This document shows positions 1-9,238 of a DNA stretch of 64,000 nt, one piece after another; positions within the stretch are counted from its first letter, which is position 1, and every line of letters begins with the position of its first letter. The notes below the pieces were generated by a model. It was not told the origin of the DNA. It made no database searches and was given only the letters and a program-made list of their open reading frames with translations. A program made the position numbers and the translations under genes. Origin of the DNA: Streptomyces sp. ISL-10 (lineage in GTDB: Bacteria; Actinomycetota; Actinomycetes; Streptomycetales; Streptomycetaceae); NCBI RefSeq assembly GCF_018614575.1, contig NZ_JAGGOJ010000003.1, positions 310,001 to 374,000 on the forward strand, in the 5' to 3' direction.

Positions 1-141
1 GTCGACGGTCCGCCGGGCGGACGGATCGCGGTCCTGGAGGCGGGCCGGGTCGCACACACGGGGACGTGGGAGCAACTGGCGTCCCCGGGCGGCGCGTTCG
101 CCCGGGTGCTCGCGCTGACCTGGTGCTTCCCGGGATCCTGA
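1..141 (+). CDS. C-terminal end of an ABC transporter ATP-binding protein (5' cut by window edge)
   Basis: Frame 1 is open from the first base to a TGA at 139-141 and gives 46 residues. The tail reads RIAVLEAGRVAHTGTWEQL followed by ASPGGAFARVLAL, which is the usual ending of an ABC ATPase domain: the H-loop/D-loop side is already past, and this is the 'hides a switch / L-x-x-G-G-x-F' stretch found after the nucleotide-binding domain of exporter-type half transporters. The Walker motifs lie outside the window, so substrate and direction cannot be told. It converges on the pucR-type gene across a strong hairpin. Confidence 0.75.
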   Translation, partial: VDGPPGGRIAVLEAGRVAHTGTWEQLASPGGAFARVLALTWCFPGS

Positions 142-146
142 ACGCC

Positions 147-193
147 GTGCCCCGGGGCCCCGCGGCGCCGGGGACGCCGCGCCCCCGGGGCAC
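147..193. terminator. Bidirectional terminator hairpin
   Basis: GTGCCCCGGGG (147-157) and its exact complement CCCCGGGGCAC (183-193) bracket a GC-rich loop. The hairpin lies six bases after the ABC gene stop and ten bases before the stop of the convergent regulator gene, so it can serve both. Confidence 0.7.
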
Positions 194-202
194 ACACCGG
201 CG

Positions 203-1897
203 TCAGCTCATCCGGAGCGCCAGGAAGAAGTCCAGCTTGTCCTCCAGGCGCGACAGGTCGCGTCCCGTCAGCTGTTCGATCCTGCCGACCCGGTACCGCA
301 GCGTGTTGACGTGCAGATGCAGGCGCGTGGCGCAGCGCGTCCAGGAGCCGTCGCAGTCGAGGAACGCCTCCAGCGTCGGGATCAGCTCCGCACGGTGGCG
401 CCGGTCGTAGTCCCGCAGCGGGTCCAGCAGACGGGCCGTGAACGCCCGGCGCACGTCGTCCGGCACGAACGGCAGCAGCAGTACGTGCGAGGCCAGCTCG
501 TGGTGGCCCGCCGCGCACACCCGGCCCGGCCGCGCCGCCGCCACGCGGCGGGCGTGGCGCGCCTCCTCCAGGGCGCCGCGCAGGCCCTCGGCCGAGTGCA
601 CGGCGGCGCTGACGCCCAGCGTGAGGCGGCCGTCGCCGTCGAGGCCCGCCGACAGGGGGGCGCGTACGGACTCCAGCAGTGCGTCGGCGTGCAGCCCGGC
701 GTCGGCGGGCGGGGTGCCGTCCTCCTCGTCCGGGGCCCCGCCCAGGCCCAGCGCGGGCAGCGGCACCAGCGCGATCGCCTCGTCACCCGTGTGGGCCACC
801 GCGATCCGGTCCGCGGAGTCCGGCCCGGCGGCCGACGGGTCGACGAGGATCTCCTCCAGCAGCGACTGGGCGACCGGGCCCGCCTCGATGCCCGAATCCG
901 CGCCCCAGTCGACGCGGGCCACCACGACCTGCCAGTGCGGCGCGGTCCCCAGGCCCGGCAGGAGCACTGGGGCGGCCACCCGCAGCCGGGCCGCGATCTC
1001 CGCCGGCGCGGCACCCGTCTGGACCAGTTCCAGCACCTCCTGGGCAAGCCGGCGCCGTACCGTGCGGGCCGCCTCGCGCCGGTCGCGCTCGACGGCGATC
1101 AGCTGGGTGACGCCCTGGAGCAGGTCGAGCCGGGCCGCCGGCCAGTCCCCGGCGTCGGCCTCGACGGCCAGCAGCCAGTCCGACAGCACGCTCTCGCGCA
1201 CGTCGCGCGACGCGGCCGCGGCCCCACGGCCGGTGTTACGGATCGGGAAGAGGGAGTAGGTCACGCCCTCGACCACCGCCCGGTGCGGCGGGCGCCGGCC
1301 GGCCCGTACCGCGGCCAGGTGCTCACCCGCCAGTGCCGCGCCCGTCCGCGCGGACAGCCCGTCACCCGCGCCCGCGATCTGCCGCCCCGTGGGGGAGAGG
1401 ACCCAGGCCCGCAGATCCAGATCGGAGCCGAGCAGATCGAGGACCGCGTCCGGGCCGCCGCCGGCCGGACCGGAGGTCATCAGTCTCCTGTGTCTGTCGA
1501 CGACTGCCGCGAGGTCCCCGGCGCGCTCCCCGGAAACCTGCCGTACGACGTACTCCGTGATCGTTGCGAACGCAACGGACTCGTTCACTGCGAACAGCGG
1601 AAGCCGGTGGCGGGAACACGCCTGGACCAAATCGTCGGGAACGTCGCCGAGCTCCGCCTCGCCGGCCGCGAGCCCCGCGACCTGAGCGCCCGCGAGGATC
1701 CGTACGAACGGTTCCGAGTCCTCGGCGCTGTGGCGCCAGGCGAGCCCGGTGAGCACCAGTTCGCCGCCCGAGAGATATCGGCTCGGGTCCCGGAGGTCGG
1801 TGGTCATCACGCCCCGCACGCCACGGTCGAGCTCTTCCTCGCCGCCGAGCAGCCGCAGCCCCAGCGCGTCGGTCTCCAGCAGTGCGCGCAGCCGCAT
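203..1897 (-). CDS. pucR: PucR-family transcriptional regulator
   Basis: 564 residues from an ATG at 1897 (MRLRALLETDALGLRLLGG), preceded by a purine-rich stretch; an in-frame ATG 57 bases upstream is possible but adds non-conserved sequence. The N-terminal part (about residues 5-110) matches the PucR purine-catabolism regulatory domain, including YLSGGELVLTGLAW. The C-terminal 60 residues are the PucR-type HTH (ATRLHLHVNTLRYRVGRIEQLTG). Members of this family sense purine or other small-molecule status and control catabolic genes. It is divergent from the xanthine dehydrogenase operon with a 283-bp shared upstream region, so it is the obvious candidate regulator of that operon. Target and effector are inferred from position. 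Confidence 0.92.
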   Translation of the reverse strand: MRLRALLETDALGLRLLGGEEELDRGVRGVMTTDLRDPSRYLSGGELVLTGLAWRHSAEDSEPFVRILAGAQVAGLAAGEAELGDVPDDLVQACSRHRLPLFAVNESVAFATITEYVVRQVSGERAGDLAAVVDRHRRLMTSGPAGGGPDAVLDLLGSDLDLRAWVLSPTGRQIAGAGDGLSARTGAALAGEHLAAVRAGRRPPHRAVVEGVTYSLFPIRNTGRGAAAASRDVRESVLSDWLLAVEADAGDWPAARLDLLQGVTQLIAVERDRREAARTVRRRLAQEVLELVQTGAAPAEIAARLRVAAPVLLPGLGTAPHWQVVVARVDWGADSGIEAGPVAQSLLEEILVDPSAAGPDSADRIAVAHTGDEAIALVPLPALGLGGAPDEEDGTPPADAGLHADALLESVRAPLSAGLDGDGRLTLGVSAAVHSAEGLRGALEEARHARRVAAARPGRVCAAGHHELASHVLLLPFVPDDVRRAFTARLLDPLRDYDRRHRAELIPTLEAFLDCDGSWTRCATRLHLHVNTLRYRVGRIEQLTGRDLSRLEDKLDFFLALRMS

Positions 1898-2180
1898 CTC
1901 GTCGCCACCGATCTGTCTCGTTGTTGCGGGTTCTGGCCAGAGATCGTTGGCCACGGTTTCCGGGGGAAAACGGTGAGGTTGCTGATCTCCGCCTTTCGTT
2001 CGAATCTACAAGACGAGAGAGGCGGCCAGCCAACTCCTTCATGGTTTCGGTGACTGCACCGGTCGGATCGCGCCTTGTGTACTGGACCACACCGCGTAAA
2101 CAGCACGTGAACATCCAGTCGAGGGCCGGCCGTCCCGGGCCCGTTGCGACGACGACCCCGAGATAAGAAGAGAGCCACTC
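1898..2180. promoter_or_regulatory. Divergent promoter region pucR / xanthine dehydrogenase
   Basis: This non-coding stretch is locally AT-richer than its surroundings. A plausible vegetative promoter for the dehydrogenase operon is TTGTGT (2075-2080), 16 bases, TAAACA (2097-2102). AGAAGAGAG just upstream of the ATG at 2181 is the ribosome binding site. No clear inverted repeat for PucR was found by eye. Confidence 0.4.
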
Positions 2181-3071
2181 ATGGACTTCCTTCGCCCCGC
2201 CAGCTGGGAGGAGGCGCTCGCCGCCAAGGCCGAGCACCCCACCGCTGTCCCCATCGCGGGTGGCACCGACGTGATGGTCGAGATCAACTTCGACCACCGC
2301 CGGCCGGAGTACCTCCTGGATCTGAACCGCATCGGTGAGCTGACCGAGTGGGAGGTCGGCGGGGAGAGCGTCCGGCTGGGTGCCTCCGTCCCCTACACCG
2401 CGATCATGGAGAACCTGCGGTCCGAGCTTCCGGGCCTCGCGCTCGCCTCGCACACCGTGGCATCCCCGCAGATCCGCAACCGCGGCGGCGTCGGGGGCAA
2501 CCTCGGCACCGCGTCCCCGGCCGGCGACGCGCACCCGGCGCTGCTCGCGGCGGGCGCGGAGGTCGAGGTGGAGTCGGTCCGCGGCTCCCGCCTGATCCCG
2601 ATCGACGCGTTCTACACGGGCGTCAAGCGCAACGCGCTCGCGCCGGACGAGCTCATCCGCGCCGTGCACATCAAGAAGGCCGACGGGCCCCAGCAGTACT
2701 CCAAGGTCGGCACCCGCAACGCGATGGTGATCGCCGTGTGCGCCTTCGGCCTCGCCCTGCACCCCGAGACCCGCACCGTGCGCACCGGCATCGGCTCCGC
2801 CGCGCCCACCCCGGTCCGCGCCGAGGCCGCGGAGGACTTCTTGAACGCCGCGCTCGAAGAGGGCGGATTCTGGGAGAGCGGGAACATCATCACCCCCTCG
2901 ATCGCCAAGCAGTTCGCGGAGCTCGCCTCCGGCGCCTGCAACCCCATCGACGACGTGCGCGGCACCGCCAAGTACCGCCGTCACGCGGTCGGCATCATGG
3001 CCCGCCGCACGCTCGGCTGGACCTGGGAGCAGTACCGCGGTACCGCCCGCACGCTTGAAGGAGCTGCATGA
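2181..3071 (+). CDS. Xanthine dehydrogenase, FAD-binding subunit
   Basis: 296 residues. It starts MDFLRPASWEEAL and carries the FAD-domain signatures PIAGGTDVMVEI (about 25-36) and ASPQIRNRGGVGGNLGTASPAGD (about 94-116), which are the flavin pyrophosphate-binding loops of molybdopterin-dehydrogenase FAD subunits (PF00941), followed by the CO_deh_flav_C region. It passes electrons from the iron-sulfur subunit to FAD and NAD+ in oxidation of hypoxanthine or xanthine. It overlaps the next gene by four bases (ATGA), so translation is coupled. Subunit order FAD, 2Fe-2S, Mo matches split bacterial enzymes of the pucC/E/D type. Confidence 0.93.
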   Translation: MDFLRPASWEEALAAKAEHPTAVPIAGGTDVMVEINFDHRRPEYLLDLNRIGELTEWEVGGESVRLGASVPYTAIMENLRSELPGLALASHTVASPQIRNRGGVGGNLGTASPAGDAHPALLAAGAEVEVESVRGSRLIPIDAFYTGVKRNALAPDELIRAVHIKKADGPQQYSKVGTRNAMVIAVCAFGLALHPETRTVRTGIGSAAPTPVRAEAAEDFLNAALEEGGFWESGNIITPSIAKQFAELASGACNPIDDVRGTAKYRRHAVGIMARRTLGWTWEQYRGTARTLEGAA

Positions 3072-3676
3072 CCATGCGCGTGAATTTCACCGTCAACGGA
3101 CGCCGGCAGGAAGCGGACGACGTCTGGGAGGGCGAGAGCCTGCTGTACGTCCTGCGCGAGCGTCTGGGCCTGCCCGGCTCCAAGAACGCCTGTGAGCAGG
3201 GCGAGTGCGGTTCCTGCACGGTCCGCCTGGACGGCGTGCCCGTCTGCTCCTGTCTCGTCGCCGCCGGCCAGGTCGAGGGCCGCGAGGTCGTCACCGTCGA
3301 GGGCCTGGCGGACTACGCCAAGCAGCGCGCGGAGCACGCCACCTGCGGCACCTCCCTCCAGGACGCCCAGCCGGGGGCCCCGGACGGAGCCTGGGGGAGG
3401 AGTGCCAAGGGCACCGACTCGCAGACCGGCGAGGGCGCCGAGCTGTCCCCGATCCAGCAGGCGTTCATCGACGCGGGCGCCGTGCAGTGCGGCTTCTGCA
3501 CCCCCGGCCTGCTGGTCGCCGCCGACGAGATGCTGGAGCACAACCCGTCCCCGACCGACGAGGACATCCGCGAGGCCCTGTCCGGCAACCTCTGCCGCTG
3601 CACCGGATACGAGAAGATCCTGGACGCCGTCCGCCTCGCGGCCGCCCGCCAGGAGCGTCAGGAAGAGGCGGTCTGA
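3068..3676 (+). CDS. Xanthine dehydrogenase, [2Fe-2S] subunit
   Basis: 202 residues. The plant-type ferredoxin cluster is held by Cys42, Cys47, Cys50 and Cys60 or 62 (CEQGECGSCTVRLDGVPVC). The second cluster domain has Cys141, Cys144, Cys176 and Cys178 (CGFCTPG and CRCTGY). Both sites look complete. The protein is about 25-30 residues longer than usual because of a Gly/Ala/Asp-rich insertion at about residues 97-121, between the two cluster domains. That insertion coincides with a GC-rich palindromic repeat at 3373-3406 of a kind seen elsewhere in the window. The stop is two bases before the next start. Confidence 0.93.
   Translation: MTMRVNFTVNGRRQEADDVWEGESLLYVLRERLGLPGSKNACEQGECGSCTVRLDGVPVCSCLVAAGQVEGREVVTVEGLADYAKQRAEHATCGTSLQDAQPGAPDGAWGRSAKGTDSQTGEGAELSPIQQAFIDAGAVQCGFCTPGLLVAADEMLEHNPSPTDEDIREALSGNLCRCTGYEKILDAVRLAAARQERQEEAV
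3373..3406 (+). repeat. Dispersed GC-rich palindromic repeat, copy inside the 2Fe-2S subunit gene
   Basis: The copy begins GGGGGCCCCGGACGGAGCC and continues TGGGGGAGGAGTGCC. It shares the run 'cTGGGGGAG..gTGCC' with copies at 6430-6468 (complement strand) and 62955-62990. It is in frame and codes for the low-complexity linker around residues 102-113. Confidence 0.55.
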
Positions 3677-3678
3677 CC

Positions 3679-6084
3679 ATGGCGCAGAACACCCGGGTCG
3701 CTTCCGTTCCCGCGGGCACTCCCACCAAGGTCACCCAGGGCTCGAAGACCAAGGGCGGCATCGGCGAGTCCACGCTCCGCCCCGATGGCACCCTCAAGGT
3801 CACCGGCGAGTTCGCCTACTCCTCCGACATGTGGCACGAGGACATGCTGTGGGGCCAGATCCTGCGCTCCACCGTCGCGCACGCCGAGATCGTCTCCATC
3901 GACACCTCCGAGGCCCTCGCCCAGGCAGGCGTCTACGCCGTCCTCACCTACGACGACCTGCCCACCGAGGTGAAGAACTACGGCCTGGAGATCCAGGACA
4001 CCCCGGTCCTCGCAGGCGGCCGGGTACGCCACCACGGCGAGCCCGTGGCCCTGGTCGCCGCCGACCACCCCGAGACCGCGAGACGCGCCGCCGCGAAGAT
4101 CAAGGTCGAGTACAAAGAGCTGCCCGTCGTCACCGACGAGGCCTCCGCGACCGCCCCCGACGCGCCGCTGCTGCACCCGGGCCGCGACGACCACCACGCC
4201 GGTCACGTCCCGCACCCCAACATCGTGCACCGCCAGCCGATCGTCCGCGGCGACGCCGACGAGGCCGCCAGGCGTGCCGACGTCATCGTCTCCGGCGAGT
4301 ACACCTTCGGCATGCAGGACCAGGCCTTCCTCGGCCCCGAGTCCGGTCTCGCCGTGCCCGCCGAGGACGGCGGTGTCGACCTGTACGTCGCCACCCAGTG
4401 GCTGCACTCCGACCTCCGGCAGATCGCCCCGGTCCTCGGCCTGCCCGAGGAGAAGGTCCGCATGACGCTCTCGGGCGTCGGCGGCGCCTTCGGCGGCCGC
4501 GAGGACCTGTCGATGCAGATCCACGCCTGCCTGCTGGCGCTGCGCACGGGCAAGCCGGTCAAGATCGTCTACAACCGGTTCGAGTCCTTCTTCGGCCACG
4601 TCCACCGCCACCCGGCGAAGCTCTGGTACGAGCACGGGGCCACCAGGGACGGCAAGATCACGCACATGAAGTGCCGGATCGTGCTGGACGGCGGCGCCTA
4701 CGCCTCCGCCTCCCCGGCCGTCGTCGGCAACGCCTCCTCGCTCTCCGTCGGCCCGTACGTCATCGACGACGTCGACATCGAGGCCATCGCGCTCTACACC
4801 AACAACCCGCCCTGCGGTGCCATGCGCGGCTTCGGCGCGGTCCAGGCGTGCTTCGCGTACGAGGCGCAGATGGACAAGCTGGCGGCCGAGCTGGGCCTGG
4901 ACCCGGTGGAGTTCCGGCAGCTCAACGCCATGGAACAGGGCACGCTCATGCCGACCGGGCAGCCGGTCGACTCCCCGGCCCCCGTCGCCGAACTGCTGCG
5001 CCGGGTCAAGGCCCGTCCGCTGCCGCCGGAGCGCCAGTGGGAGACGACCGAGGGCGCGGACGTCCGCGCGCTGCCCGGCGGTCTGTCCAACACCACGCAC
5101 GGTGAAGGCGTCGTCCGCGGTGTGGGCTACGCGGTCGGCATCAAGAACGTCGGCTTCTCCGAGGGCTTCGACGACTACTCCACAGCCAAGGTGCGCATGG
5201 AGGTGGTGGGCGGCGAGGCCGTCGCCACCGTCCACACCGCGATGGCGGAGGTCGGCCAGGGCGGTGTCACCGTCCACGCCCAGATCGCCCGCACGGAACT
5301 CGGCGTCACGCAGGTGACGATCAACCCGGCGGACACCCAGGTCGGCTCGGCCGGCTCCACCTCCGCCTCCCGCCAGACGTATGTCACCGGTGGTGCGGTG
5401 AAGAACTCCTGCGAGCTGGTCCGCGAGAAGGTCCTGGAGATCGGCCGCCGCAAGTTCGGCACCTACCACCCGGCCTGGGCCACCGCCGAGCTGCTGCTCG
5501 AAGGCGGCAAGGTCGTCACCGACGGCGGCGAGGTCCTCGCCGACCTGGCGGACGTGCTGGAGGACGAGGCCGTCGAGATCGAGGCCGAGTGGCGCCACCG
5601 CCCGACGGAGGCGTTCGACCTGCGTACGGGTCAGGGCAACGGCCACGTGCAGTACTCCTTCGCCGCCCACCGCGCGGTCGTCGAGGTGGACACCGAGCTC
5701 GGCCTGGTGAAGGTCATCGAGCTGGCCTGCGCCCAGGACGTCGGCAAGGCACTCAACCCGCTGTCCGTCATCGGCCAGATCCAGGGTGGCACCACCCAGG
5801 GCCTGGGCGTCGCGGTCATGGAGGAGATCGTCGTCGACCCGAAGACCGCGAAGGTGCGCAACCCCTCCTTCACGGACTACCTCATCCCCACGATCCTCGA
5901 CACGCCGACCATCCCCGTCGACGTGCTCGAACTCGCCGACGACCACGCCCCCTACGGGCTGCGCGGCCTCGGCGAGGCCCCGACCCTGTCGTCCACCCCG
6001 GCCGTCCTCGCGGCGATCCGGAACGCGACCGGGCTCGAACTGAACAGGACGCCGGTACGCCCCGAGCACCTCACCGGTACCTGA
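3679..6084 (+). CDS. Xanthine dehydrogenase, molybdenum cofactor-binding subunit
   Basis: 801 residues from the ATG at 3679. The small aldehyde oxidase/xanthine dehydrogenase hammerhead domain spans about residues 30-140 (GEFAYSSDMWHEDMLWGQILRS). The Mo-pterin domains follow, with GVGGAFGGRED (about 266-276), the PCGAMRGFGAVQ loop, GQGGVTVHAQIA and the C-terminal GLGEAPTLSSTP. The glutamate in GEAP (about residue 766) is at the place of the catalytic base of this family. It hydroxylates hypoxanthine or xanthine at the Mo centre; substrate is inferred from the purine context (purine permease and XdhC downstream, uricase elsewhere in the window). Confidence 0.93.
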   Translation: MAQNTRVASVPAGTPTKVTQGSKTKGGIGESTLRPDGTLKVTGEFAYSSDMWHEDMLWGQILRSTVAHAEIVSIDTSEALAQAGVYAVLTYDDLPTEVKNYGLEIQDTPVLAGGRVRHHGEPVALVAADHPETARRAAAKIKVEYKELPVVTDEASATAPDAPLLHPGRDDHHAGHVPHPNIVHRQPIVRGDADEAARRADVIVSGEYTFGMQDQAFLGPESGLAVPAEDGGVDLYVATQWLHSDLRQIAPVLGLPEEKVRMTLSGVGGAFGGREDLSMQIHACLLALRTGKPVKIVYNRFESFFGHVHRHPAKLWYEHGATRDGKITHMKCRIVLDGGAYASASPAVVGNASSLSVGPYVIDDVDIEAIALYTNNPPCGAMRGFGAVQACFAYEAQMDKLAAELGLDPVEFRQLNAMEQGTLMPTGQPVDSPAPVAELLRRVKARPLPPERQWETTEGADVRALPGGLSNTTHGEGVVRGVGYAVGIKNVGFSEGFDDYSTAKVRMEVVGGEAVATVHTAMAEVGQGGVTVHAQIARTELGVTQVTINPADTQVGSAGSTSASRQTYVTGGAVKNSCELVREKVLEIGRRKFGTYHPAWATAELLLEGGKVVTDGGEVLADLADVLEDEAVEIEAEWRHRPTEAFDLRTGQGNGHVQYSFAAHRAVVEVDTELGLVKVIELACAQDVGKALNPLSVIGQIQGGTTQGLGVAVMEEIVVDPKTAKVRNPSFTDYLIPTILDTPTIPVDVLELADDHAPYGLRGLGEAPTLSSTPAVLAAIRNATGLELNRTPVRPEHLTGT

Positions 6085-6381
6085 TCTGCCCCTGCGGCCC
6101 AGTGGCCGTGGGTTCCCCCCATCCCCCCACTCTTCTCCGGGCGGTGCGTGCCATGGCTCCAAGCAACATCACTTGCGCCCTGTCCACGCCGCCCGGAGAA
6201 ACCCCGTACCGCACCGCTCGCGGTCACCGCAGGTCCCAGCACCACCAGCACCACCGTGCAGAACCCGCAGAGAACGTTCGTCTCGGGCCGTCCCCCGGGT
6301 CGTGCAGCCGAAGCACCTTCCCAAATCCCGCCATCGAAATCCTTCCGGCGGGTGCCCCTGTGAACCTTGGGAGTAGGCACC
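6085..6381 (+). promoter_or_regulatory. Intergenic region before the purine permease
   Basis: 297 bases with no supportable gene. A GGGAG ribosome binding site lies nine bases before the ATG at 6382. No strong terminator after the dehydrogenase was seen, so the permease may be partly read through from it. Short open frames here have no recognisable protein features. Confidence 0.35.
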
Positions 6382-7902
6382 ATGACCCAGCAGTCCACTG
6401 AGCCGAGAGGCGCTGACGACGCCGACGCAGGCACGCTCCCCCAGGGCCTTCGGCCCGAGGGCGCCCCCAACTCGCTGCGCTCGCCCGCCGACCGGTCCTG
6501 GCTCGACCGGTACTTCCACATAACCAAGAGAGGGTCGACCATCGGGCGGGAGGTGCGCGGCGGCATCACCACCTTCATGGCGATGGCGTACATCATCCTT
6601 CTCAACCCGGTGATCCTGTCGGTGCCCGACGCGAACGGCGCGCGGCTCGACGGTGACCAGTTGACCACCGCCACCGTCTTCGCCGCAGCCGCAACCACCA
6701 TCGTGATGGGCCTCATGGGCAATGTGCCCCTGGCCCTCGCCGCCGGACTCAGCGTGTCCGCCGTGATGGCATTCCAGGTCGCTCCCGAGATGTCCTGGGA
6801 AAACGCGATGGGGATGTGCGTCATCTACGGCGCCGTGATCGTCCTGCTCGTCGTCACCGGCCTGCGCGAACTGATCATGAACGCGATCCCTCTGGCGCTC
6901 AAGCACGCCATCACCATGGGTATCGGTCTGTTCGTCTGCCTCATCGGCCTGGTCCAGGCCGGATTCGTCACCTCCATGCCCGGTGAGGGCGGCATCGCCG
7001 GTGCCAAGCCGATCCAGCTCGGCACCCACGACATGCTCACGGGCTGGCCCGTGCTCTGCTTCTCCGTCACGGTGCTGCTGATCTTCCTGCTCCAGGTGCG
7101 CAAGGTGCCCGGCGCGATCCTCATCGGCATCGTCGGCGGCACGCTGTTCGCCGCCGTCGTCCACCAGTTCGCCGGCCTCGACAAGGCCGCCTGGGGCGGA
7201 CTGAACGCGCCCGAGCTCACCGGTTCCATCGTTTCCAGCCCTGACTTCGGCCTCTTCGGCTCCGTCTCCTTCGACGGCATGGCCGACGTCGGCGGCATCA
7301 CCGTCGGCGTCATCGTCTTCACCCTGGTGCTGGCGGGCTTCTTCGACGCCATGGGCACCATCATCGGCATCGGCCAGCAGGCCAACCTCGCCGACTCCAC
7401 GGGCAAGATGCCCGGCCTCAACAAGGCCCTGGCCATCGACGGCGCCGGCGGTGCGATCGGCGGCTTCACGGGCGCGTCCGGACAGACCGTGTTCGTCGAG
7501 TCCACCGCGGGCGTCGGCGACGGCGCACGCACCGGCCTCGCCAGCGTCGTCACCGGTCTCGCGTTCACGCTCTGCCTGTTCTTCACCCCGCTCGCCCAGC
7601 TCATCCCGACCCAGGTCGCCGCGGCCGCGCTGGTCGTCATCGGCTCGATGATGATGAGCAACGCCAAGCACATCGACTGGAACGACTCGGCCACCGCCAT
7701 CCCGGTCTTCCTGACCACGGTGCTGATGCCGTTCACGTACTCCATCACCGCCGGCATCGCCGCCGGTGTCATCGCCCACGTCCTGATCAAGGCGGTCCAG
7801 GGCCGGGCGCGCGACGTCGGCTGGCTGATGTGGATCCTGTCCGCCGTGTTCCTCGCCTACTTCGCCCTCAACTCGATCGAGGGCTGGCTGGGCGTCAAGT
7901 AG
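6382..7902 (+). CDS. AzgA-type NCS2 purine permease
   Basis: 506 residues. The first 45 are hydrophilic. The core then begins LDRYFHITKRGSTIGREVRGGITTFMAMAYIILLNP, the hallmark of the AzgA branch of the nucleobase-ascorbate transporters, with 12-14 hydrophobic segments and the substrate-site stretches GFFDAMGTIIGIGQQANLAD and GGFTGASGQTVFVESTAGVGDGARTGL. It should carry adenine, guanine or hypoxanthine by proton symport. ATG at 6382 is preferred over TTG at 6367 because of GGGAG. A palindromic repeat copy encodes part of the N-terminal tail. It sits between xanthine dehydrogenase and XdhC. Confidence 0.92.
   Translation: MTQQSTEPRGADDADAGTLPQGLRPEGAPNSLRSPADRSWLDRYFHITKRGSTIGREVRGGITTFMAMAYIILLNPVILSVPDANGARLDGDQLTTATVFAAAATTIVMGLMGNVPLALAAGLSVSAVMAFQVAPEMSWENAMGMCVIYGAVIVLLVVTGLRELIMNAIPLALKHAITMGIGLFVCLIGLVQAGFVTSMPGEGGIAGAKPIQLGTHDMLTGWPVLCFSVTVLLIFLLQVRKVPGAILIGIVGGTLFAAVVHQFAGLDKAAWGGLNAPELTGSIVSSPDFGLFGSVSFDGMADVGGITVGVIVFTLVLAGFFDAMGTIIGIGQQANLADSTGKMPGLNKALAIDGAGGAIGGFTGASGQTVFVESTAGVGDGARTGLASVVTGLAFTLCLFFTPLAQLIPTQVAAAALVVIGSMMMSNAKHIDWNDSATAIPVFLTTVLMPFTYSITAGIAAGVIAHVLIKAVQGRARDVGWLMWILSAVFLAYFALNSIEGWLGVK
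6430..6468 (-). repeat. Dispersed GC-rich palindromic repeat, copy in the permease N-terminal tail
   Basis: Read on the minus strand it ends in CCTGGGGGAGCGTGCC, matching the 3' half of the copies at 3373-3406 and 62955-62990. It can pair GGGCC-TTC-GGCCC. It falls at residues 17-29 of the permease, ahead of the conserved core. Confidence 0.5.
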
Positions 7903-7946
7903 CACCTTTGCCGTCCTCCACACACCTTCATCCAGAGGAGACCGAC

Positions 7947-9098
7947 ATGCTGGACATCGCCGAAGAGCTGAACCGGTGGGTCGAGCAGGGCCGTTCGTTC
8001 GCCGTCGCGACCGTCGTCGCCGTCGGGGGCAGCGCACCGCGCCTGCCCGGCGCCGCGCTCGCCGTCGACAGCGGGGGCACGGCGATCGGCTCGGTCTCCG
8101 GGGGCTGTGTGGAGGGCGCGGTGTACGAGCTGTGTCAACAGGCGCTCCAGGACGGCGAAAGCGTCCTGGAAACCTTCGGATACAGCGACGAGGACGCGTT
8201 CGCCGTGGGCCTGACCTGCGGCGGCGTCATCGACATCCTCGTCACCCCCCTGACTGCGGACACTCCCGGCAGGGAGGTGTTCGTGGCCGCGCTGGCCACC
8301 GCCGCCCGCGGGGAGGCGGCGGCGGTCGCGCGGATCACCGACGGCCCCGCCGAACTGTCCGGACGGGCACTGCTCGTGCATCTTGACGGCGGCTTCGACG
8401 GCTCCCTCGGCGGCCATCCGGAACTGGACCGCACGGCCGCCGGCGAGGCCGCGGCCATGCTGGACGCCGGCCGCACGGGGACCGTCGTCATCGGCGAGGA
8501 CGGCTCGCGCTGCGGCCGGCCCCTGACCCTCCTGGTCGAGTCGAGCGTGCCCGCCCCCCGAATGATCGTCTTCGGTGCCATCGACTTCGCCTCCGCCCTC
8601 GTACGGGTGGGCAAGTTCCTCGGCTACCACGTCACCGTCTGCGACGCCCGGCCCGTGTTCGCGACGCCCGCCCGCTTCCCGGACGCGGACGAGGTGGTCG
8701 TCGCGTGGCCGCACGAGTACCTGGCGCGTACCGAGGTGGACGCACGCACCGTGCTGTGCGTGCTCACCCACGACGCCAAGTTCGACGTGCCGCTGCTGGA
8801 ACGCGCGCTGCGGATGCCGGTCGCGTACGTCGGCGCCATGGGCTCGCGCCGCACCCACGAGGACCGCAACAGGCGGCTGCGGGACGTCGGCGTCACCGAA
8901 CTCGAACTGGCCCGGCTGCGTTCCCCGATCGGCCTCGACCTCGGTGCGCGCACGCCGGAGGAGACGGCCCTGTCCATCGGCGCGGAGATCGTGGCGAACC
9001 GCCGCGGCGGCAGTGGGGTCTCCCTGACCGGCGCACACACGCCGATCCACCACGACGGCCCCGACGCCGTCGCGGGCCGGATCGGGTCGGTGGCATGA
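7947..9098 (+). CDS. xdhC: XdhC/CoxI-family molybdenum cofactor insertion protein
   Basis: 383 residues starting MLDIAEELNRWVEQGRSFAVATVVAVGGSAPRLPGA, the XdhC/CoxI N-terminal domain. It has SVSGGCVEGAVYE and GYSDEDAFAVGLTCGG (about 66-95). The C-terminal Rossmann-like domain contains FGAIDFASALVRVGKFLGYHVTVCDAR and YVGAMGSRRTHEDRNRRL. The family binds and sulfurates Moco and inserts it into xanthine dehydrogenase. GAGGAG lies six bases before the ATG. It follows the permease by 44 bases and belongs functionally with the dehydrogenase at 2.2-6.1 kb. Confidence 0.93.
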   Translation: MLDIAEELNRWVEQGRSFAVATVVAVGGSAPRLPGAALAVDSGGTAIGSVSGGCVEGAVYELCQQALQDGESVLETFGYSDEDAFAVGLTCGGVIDILVTPLTADTPGREVFVAALATAARGEAAAVARITDGPAELSGRALLVHLDGGFDGSLGGHPELDRTAAGEAAAMLDAGRTGTVVIGEDGSRCGRPLTLLVESSVPAPRMIVFGAIDFASALVRVGKFLGYHVTVCDARPVFATPARFPDADEVVVAWPHEYLARTEVDARTVLCVLTHDAKFDVPLLERALRMPVAYVGAMGSRRTHEDRNRRLRDVGVTELELARLRSPIGLDLGARTPEETALSIGAEIVANRRGGSGVSLTGAHTPIHHDGPDAVAGRIGSVA

Positions 9099-9238
9099 CT
9101 GCTTTTCGTCCGGCGACCTCACGGACGCCGGCTGTGACGTTTCTGTGAGGCGCGGCGCAGAAATGTGTGTGGGGGACACACACGCGGCTCATGTCATGAG
9201 CATGTCGTGACTGGGCGGCGCACGGCGAAGAGGAACGA

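Noticed and set aside
311..2053. Long open frame opposite the pucR-type gene
   Set aside because: It is Arg/Gln/Gly-rich with no domains and exists because of third-position GC in the gene on the other strand. The minus-strand protein has clear PucR and HTH domains.
3192..5105. Arg/Pro-rich open frame across the xanthine dehydrogenase genes
   Set aside because: It is out of frame with three well-matched dehydrogenase subunits and has low-complexity composition.
3658..6162. 834-residue open frame antisense to the Mo subunit
   Set aside because: The composition is rich in Gly/Val/Asp/Leu/Arg without any motif, as expected for the complement of a high-GC gene.
9120..9200. CACACA-rich stretch before the ECF sigma gene as a regulatory repeat
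   Set aside because: Only a few dinucleotide copies, no symmetry or second site.
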